Of a stretch of 64,000 bases of DNA, positions 59,843-64,000 are shown piece after piece. The stretch lies in NCBI RefSeq assembly GCF_020091585.1, contig NZ_CP083582.1, forward strand, positions 3,906,001-3,970,000, given 5' to 3'. The stretch is from Kovacikia minuta CCNUW1 (lineage in GTDB: Bacteria > Cyanobacteriota > Cyanobacteriia > Leptolyngbyales > Leptolyngbyaceae). Below the pieces are notes generated by a model. That model saw only the letters and a list, made by a program, of their open reading frames with translations, ran no database searches and had not been told where the DNA came from. A program made the position numbers and the translations under genes. Position 1 is the first letter of the stretch, and the number at the start of each line of letters is the position of its first letter.

Positions 59843-62159
59843 TCAAGCTGCGCCACGAGCCATGGCCATGGCTCGCCGGACTGCCGCATCTGCATTCACC
59901 ATACCGCTGCCGGTGGTGGTGTCGTAACCTGCGCTACCCAGGTCAAAGGCAGTTTGAGACAGAATTTGCTGAACTTGTACCGCACTCAAACTACTGTTTG
60001 CACTCCACACGAGAGACGCAATTCCAGTTACATTGGGTGTAGCAGCAGAAGTGCCGTTAAACCGGGTGTCGAAGCCATAGCTAACCACACCTGTGGTGGA
60101 ATTCCGGGTAGCATTTGTGGCAATCACTTCGGAGGGAGCCATGAGAGTCAACCCGGTGCCATAGTTTGACCCCCACCAACCGGAATAGGTAATCCGATCG
60201 CCAGGTGTGGTTGTGTTGCCATACCAGTCCGTTCTACCCCAGGAAGCACCCACCGCAATTACATTACTATATTGGCTTGCCAGGGATGCCGGGTCGCTAA
60301 TTGTGGATGCATCATCATTTCCTGAAGCAATGACAAACAATGCATTATTCTGATTATTGGCAACCAGGTTCCTAAATGCGGTGGGAATGCCACCTCCACC
60401 CAGGCTCATGTTAATGACTAACCGTTGGCCGTTGTTATTTGCCTCATTGATCATGTTTTGCGTTGCTTCCGCCAACGATTGATCGTTAGCATTGCCATCT
60501 AAAACATCAATGTGGAAAACGCGAGAGTTCCAGTTGATGCCGCTCATACCGAGACCGTTGTTGCTGTTGGCAGCAATAATCCCCTGGACATCGGTTCCGT
60601 GGGAGGTGGTTCGTTGCGCGTTAGTAAACACCCGGAAGTAGTCATCCCGGTAGTTGTTGGTGTAAACGGTGGTGGTTCGCAAATCGTAATGGATGGCTCC
60701 ATTGGCATCAGCTCCTAACCCAGTGTCCTGCACACCAACCAGGATATTATTTGAGCCAGTGGTAAACCGCCATGCGTTGTGAACCCCCGTCATATGAAGA
60801 TTCCACTGCTGGTTGAACAAGGGATCATTGGGTGTAACCGATAGGTTGATGGTGCGATCGGCAAAGCGGATGGTGTCAATTCCTTCGAATAGGATTTGCC
60901 GACCATCATTTAAATTAATCGCATCAAAGACCCGTGTACCATTGCCAGGATTATACAAAACGCCGCCGCCTGAGGTATCTGCATAGTTAAAACTGACGCT
61001 GGTAGACAGCAGATTAGACAGGTCTAGGGTGTCTCGTAATCCATTACCAAAGTCAACGTTGCCATTACCGGAGACGATCGTGCGCGCATAGCTACCAGCG
61101 AAGTCAAATCTATCTGCGCCCAGCGTTCCATACTCTGTACGAGTGCCGTAATACCAGGGAGTATCCCGCACTCATTCCAAGACTATAGTTGGTGGAACCG
61201 CTATATTGATAAACCTGTACGTAATAGTCGCCAGCGGTCAAAAATCGGTTAATTGACTCATTGGCACTTCCCCCCGCAGTAGAACTGGTAATGAAAGCGC
61301 CGTTACTGTTGTACAGTGCCACATCCGCATCGGCACTCAACCCGGTAAGCGAGAGGTGCCAGTTAGTGCTTTCTGTCAGTTCAAAGTGATGCCAATCGCT
61401 GGCGTCACCGCTACCCACATAGTCATTCCAGCCACGCGAACTACGGTTGATGTTACCCAAATCGTGGGCACTAAAACGGCTGCTGCCCGGATCGGTTGCC
61501 GGTCCTGCACCATTTGTATTCAGGTGGTAATTGGTGGTGGAACCTGCAAAGGAGTGAACTTGCAGATAGTAGGTTCCCGCCGCCAGGAAACGGCTAATCG
61601 ATTCGTTGCTGGCTCCTCCAGCGTTAGAGTAGGTGATGAGTCCACCGCTGCTGTTGTAGAGGTAAAGATCGGCATCAGCACTCATGCCAGAGAGGGAAAA
61701 GTTGGCAACACCGGCGTTGGTCATCCGCACGCGGAAGAAGTCATCGGCATCGCTGGTGCTGACGGAGTCGTTCCAGTTGAAATTAAAGTTGTTCAGATCA
61801 CCAATGTTATAGGCAGTGCCCCGGTTGTTGCCGACAAAATCCGTCGTGGTAACACCGACTCCGGCTGAAGGGGCAAGGGCACCAATGGACAGTCCGGAGT
61901 TGAGTGTATCGATCGATTGGCTGGAGTTTGAGCCAGAAAACCGAGTGTTCGATCCATAATTTCCACCAAACTGACGACCACCGGAAAAGGCAGCCACGTT
62001 TGAACTGCCTGATCGGGATTGGTGACTCCCCCAACGAACAGAGTCAAACTGTTCAATATGGGAGTCAGAAAACAGTCTTAAAGCCTGCTGTCCCTGGGAC
62101 GGAGTAGCAGTGGGGGCAACTGCATCGAACCCCTGTAACCGATTCATCTGTGTGAGCAT
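59843..62159 (-). pseudogene. Subtilisin-like serine protease with two PPC domains, frameshifted
   Basis: An exported S8 protease. The first frame (ATG 62159 to about 61165) encodes a Ser/Gly-rich N-terminus and two PPC domains (NSVSTSDADDFFRVRM type; AAGTYYLQVHSFAGST, TAGDYYVQVYQYSGST). The catalytic part continues in another frame to 59843: ILVGVQDTGLGADANG (Asp), TTSHGTDVQGIIAANS (His) and FNGTSAATPNVTGIAS (Ser). One extra base in the CCC run at 61165-61167 (GGG in gene orientation) causes the break; removing it joins SLGMSADTPWYYGTRT. Order PPC-PPC-peptidase is unusual, since PPC is normally C-terminal. Assembly error or real loss cannot be told apart here. Confidence 0.87.
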
Positions 62160-62420
62160 ATTGTTTCCTGGGGGCAATACGTAAAGTAATAGGGTCAAAT
62201 ATCAATTTGCTGAGTTGAAGGCATCGTTCGTCTTGAAGAAGATGGCTGTCATTCAAAGGAACCTGTTGTGAACCTATCGGTGCATGCTTTGAACCTTATG
62301 CAGAAGCAGTACAAAACTTTACAGTTGGATGAAATCTTTTCTCCTCCAAATCCCTGCCCCCTATTGCCGCCCGATGTTTTTAGTTAAGATTGTGTCCGGC
62401 GATCGCATTCAACACACATC

Positions 62421-63509
62421 ATGAGCAACACCTTTGGACATCTGTTTCGGATTACAACCTTTGGCGAATCCCACGGTGGGGGTGTGGGCGTTGTGATTGA
62501 TGGTTGCCCGCCCCGGTTGGAGATTACAGCGGCAGAAATTCAGTTTGAACTTGATCGCCGCCGCCCCGGTCAAAGCAAAATCACCACACCACGTAAGGAA
62601 GACGATCGTTGCGAAATTCTATCGGGTGTATTTGAGGGCAAAACGTTGGGTACCCCAATTTCTATCCTGGTTCGCAACAAAGACCAGCGATCGCAGGACT
62701 ATGACGAGATGGCAGTCAAATATCGCCCTTCCCACGCCGATGCCACCTATGATGCTAAATATGGAATTCGCAATTACCAGGGAGGAGGGCGTTCTTCCGC
62801 CAGAGAGACGATCGGGAGGGTGGCAGCGGGGGCAATTGCCAAAAAAATCCTCCATCAAGTTGCCGGTGTTGAAATCGTCAGCTATGTCAAACGGATCAAA
62901 GACCTGGAAGGCATCATCGATCCAGAAACCGTCACGCTAGAACAGGTCGAAAGCAACATCGTCCGCTGCCCTGACCCGGAAGCCGCCGATCGCATGATTG
63001 ATCTGATTGAGCAGATCCGCAACCAGGGTGATTCCCTCGGTGGCGTGGTCGAATGCGTCGTCCGCCATGTCCCCAAAGGTCTGGGAATGCCCGTATTCGA
63101 CAAACTGGAAGCCGATTTGGCAAAAGCGGTTATGTCTCTTCCTGCCACCAAAGGGTTTGAAATTGGCTCCGGTTTTTCAGGCACCTTGATGACAGGCAGC
63201 GAACATAACGACGAATTTTACACCGATGACGAGGGCAATATCCGCACCGTCACCAATCGTTCTGGTGGGGTTCAGGGGGGTATCTCCAACGGAGAAAATA
63301 TCCTCATCCGAATCGCCTTCAAACCCACCGCCACCATCCGTAAGGAGCAACGCACGGTCACCCATGAAGGGGAAGAAGTTACCCTGGCAGCCAAAGGTCG
63401 CCACGATCCCTGCGTTTTACCCAGGGCTGTGCCAATGGTGGAAGCGATGGTTGCCCTTGTCTTGTGCGATCACCTGCTGCGTCAGAAAGGACAATGCGAA
63501 GTGCTTTAG
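62421..63509 (+). CDS. aroC: Chorismate synthase
   Basis: It converts 5-enolpyruvylshikimate-3-phosphate to chorismate, last step of the shikimate pathway, with reduced FMN as cofactor. Signatures: [20 protein letters not shown] (residues 6-25), [17 protein letters not shown] (about 47-63), and the FMN-binding [20 protein letters not shown] (about 111-130). The length (362) is standard. ATG 62421 follows a GCGATCGC-type site. It is alone, followed by a very strong hairpin. Confidence 0.97.
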   Translation: MSNTFGHLFRITTFGESHGGGVGVVIDGCPPRLEITAAEIQFELDRRRPGQSKITTPRKEDDRCEILSGVFEGKTLGTPISILVRNKDQRSQDYDEMAVKYRPSHADATYDAKYGIRNYQGGGRSSARETIGRVAAGAIAKKILHQVAGVEIVSYVKRIKDLEGIIDPETVTLEQVESNIVRCPDPEAADRMIDLIEQIRNQGDSLGGVVECVVRHVPKGLGMPVFDKLEADLAKAVMSLPATKGFEIGSGFSGTLMTGSEHNDEFYTDDEGNIRTVTNRSGGVQGGISNGENILIRIAFKPTATIRKEQRTVTHEGEEVTLAAKGRHDPCVLPRAVPMVEAMVALVLCDHLLRQKGQCEVL

Positions 63510-63539
63510 GATAATGGATTAAGTAATCTGCACAGGTCA

Positions 63540-63598
63540 GGTTGAAGCTACGAAACCCAACACTCCCGTTGCAAGTGTTGGGTTTCGTAGCTTCAACC
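63540..63598. terminator. Perfect 25-bp hairpin after aroC
   Basis: The arms at 63540-63564 and 63574-63598 are perfect complements (GGTTGAAGCTACGAAACC on the left, GGTTTCGTAGCTTCAACC on the right, plus seven more base pairs) around a 9-base loop. It starts 31 bases after the aroC stop. No U-run follows. It may end transcription, but its core (CCCAACACT) is of the kind found in interspersed cyanobacterial palindromes, so it may equally be a mobile repeat. Confidence 0.6.
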
Positions 63599-63731
63599 CA
63601 ACCGATGAAAGTTGATGTTATTTAATTCTCATGCCTTAGCTGTGCTGATTCAGGTTAATCCGAAGGGAAACATGATCGTATCACCCAACCTTTTCAAACA
63701 TCCTCTTGAATGGGTCTCTTTAAAGTAGGAA

Positions 63732-63755
63732 CCGCCTGAACAAACGTTCAGGCGG
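63732..63755. terminator. Small GC-rich hairpin
   Basis: CCGCCTGAAC and GTTCAGGCGG pair perfectly around AAAC. It is placed between the convergent ends of aroC and the IMP-dehydrogenase-like gene. A second perfect 10-bp inverted repeat (ATTCTTAAGA/TCTTAAGAAT, 63833-63865) lies closer to the latter. Either could terminate transcription. Confidence 0.5.
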
Positions 63756-63880
63756 AGTGTGGTGTGAGGAGTGAACGGAAACATGCGTCTCCGCTCTCTT
63801 CATTGTAGACGACCCATTTCTGTTTTCCAGGGATTCTTAAGAAGACGAGAAAAAGTCTTAAGAATTTGATCAGAGTTCAG

Positions 63881-64000
63881 CTATTTCCCCATGCCTAGCT
63901 GCTGGGCTTTCTGGTAGACCTTCCCTTCCGTCAGGAGGGAGGGAGCAATCACGACTTCAACCTGTTGCATTTCTTTAATATTTTTTGCCCCCAAAGTCCC
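63881..64000 (-). CDS. IMP dehydrogenase-like (GuaB3-type) protein, C-terminal end
   Basis: Only the last 39 residues are in the window: GTLGAKNIKEMQQVEVVIAP then SLLTEGKVYQKAQQLGMGK and TAG at 63881-63883. The pattern KEMQQVEVVIAPSLLTEGK is the end of the GuaB-related IMP dehydrogenase proteins of cyanobacteria. The gene continues beyond the right edge, so the active site cannot be checked. Confidence 0.6.
   Translation of the reverse strand, partial: GTLGAKNIKEMQQVEVVIAPSLLTEGKVYQKAQQLGMGK

Overview
The window is chromosomal DNA from a cyanobacterium, most likely a filamentous form close to Leptolyngbya or other Oscillatoriales. The evidence is psbA (D1), chlL-DUF5331-chlN, the proton-extrusion gene pcxA, the fbp-tal-zwf-opcA cluster of the oxidative pentose phosphate pathway, DUF928, Uma2 and DUF6887/6888 families, frequent GCGATCGC-type (HIP1) octamers, and intergenic DNA filled with 7-bp tandem repeats (STRR-like). 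The exact genus cannot be read from the sequence.

Layout. 1-10.2 kb: two unknown small proteins, a CDF metal transporter, a metallophosphoesterase, a DUF928 secreted protein, a CHASE2/adenylate cyclase pair split by a frameshift, and an ion-homeostasis pair (CaCA-type exchanger and PcxA). 10.2-17.7 kb: a P-loop recombinase-like protein carrying heptamer arrays inside its reading frame, an IS110-family element sitting inside a small palindromic repeat, and a 1235-residue M10 metallopeptidase mosaic. 18-25.6 kb: a hybrid histidine kinase, an SLH/SLBB protein and two protein kinases. 25.6-34.3 kb: an IS630 element with an in-frame stop, DUF39, Uma2, uraD, a coupled DUF6888/DUF6887 pair, an AT-rich membrane orphan and fumC. 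34.3-46 kb: chlL and chlN with their companion gene, a pseudo-receiver/Ycf35-like fusion, decayed toxin-antitoxin genes, a ferredoxin-cyclase, rsmD, psbA and a K+ channel. 46-57.5 kb: an EEP-family protein, cardiolipin synthase, opcA, zwf, tal, fbp and a sugar-binding lipoprotein. 57.5-64 kb: transposase debris, a PrcB-like protein, a subtilisin-like protease split by a frameshift, aroC, and the end of an IMP-dehydrogenase-like gene.

How the genes fit together. chlL and chlN supply two of the three subunits of dark-operative protochlorophyllide reductase (chlB is not here). fbp-tal-zwf-opcA form the dark carbon-oxidation operon. Two class III cyclases, one sensing through CHASE2 and one carrying a [2Fe-2S] domain, point to cAMP signalling. 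pcxA and the exchanger handle H+ and cations.

Two patterns stand out. First, several genes are broken by single-base events: cyclase, opcA, tal, S8 protease and PIN toxin by frameshift, and IS630 transposase and an antitoxin by in-frame stop. Some of these may be assembly errors. Second, small repeats pervade the window: heptamer arrays, two MITE-like families and long perfect hairpins. They enter coding sequence, and one serves as the insertion site of an IS110 element whose upstream non-coding region contains two short matches to the two sides of that site, as expected of a bridge RNA.
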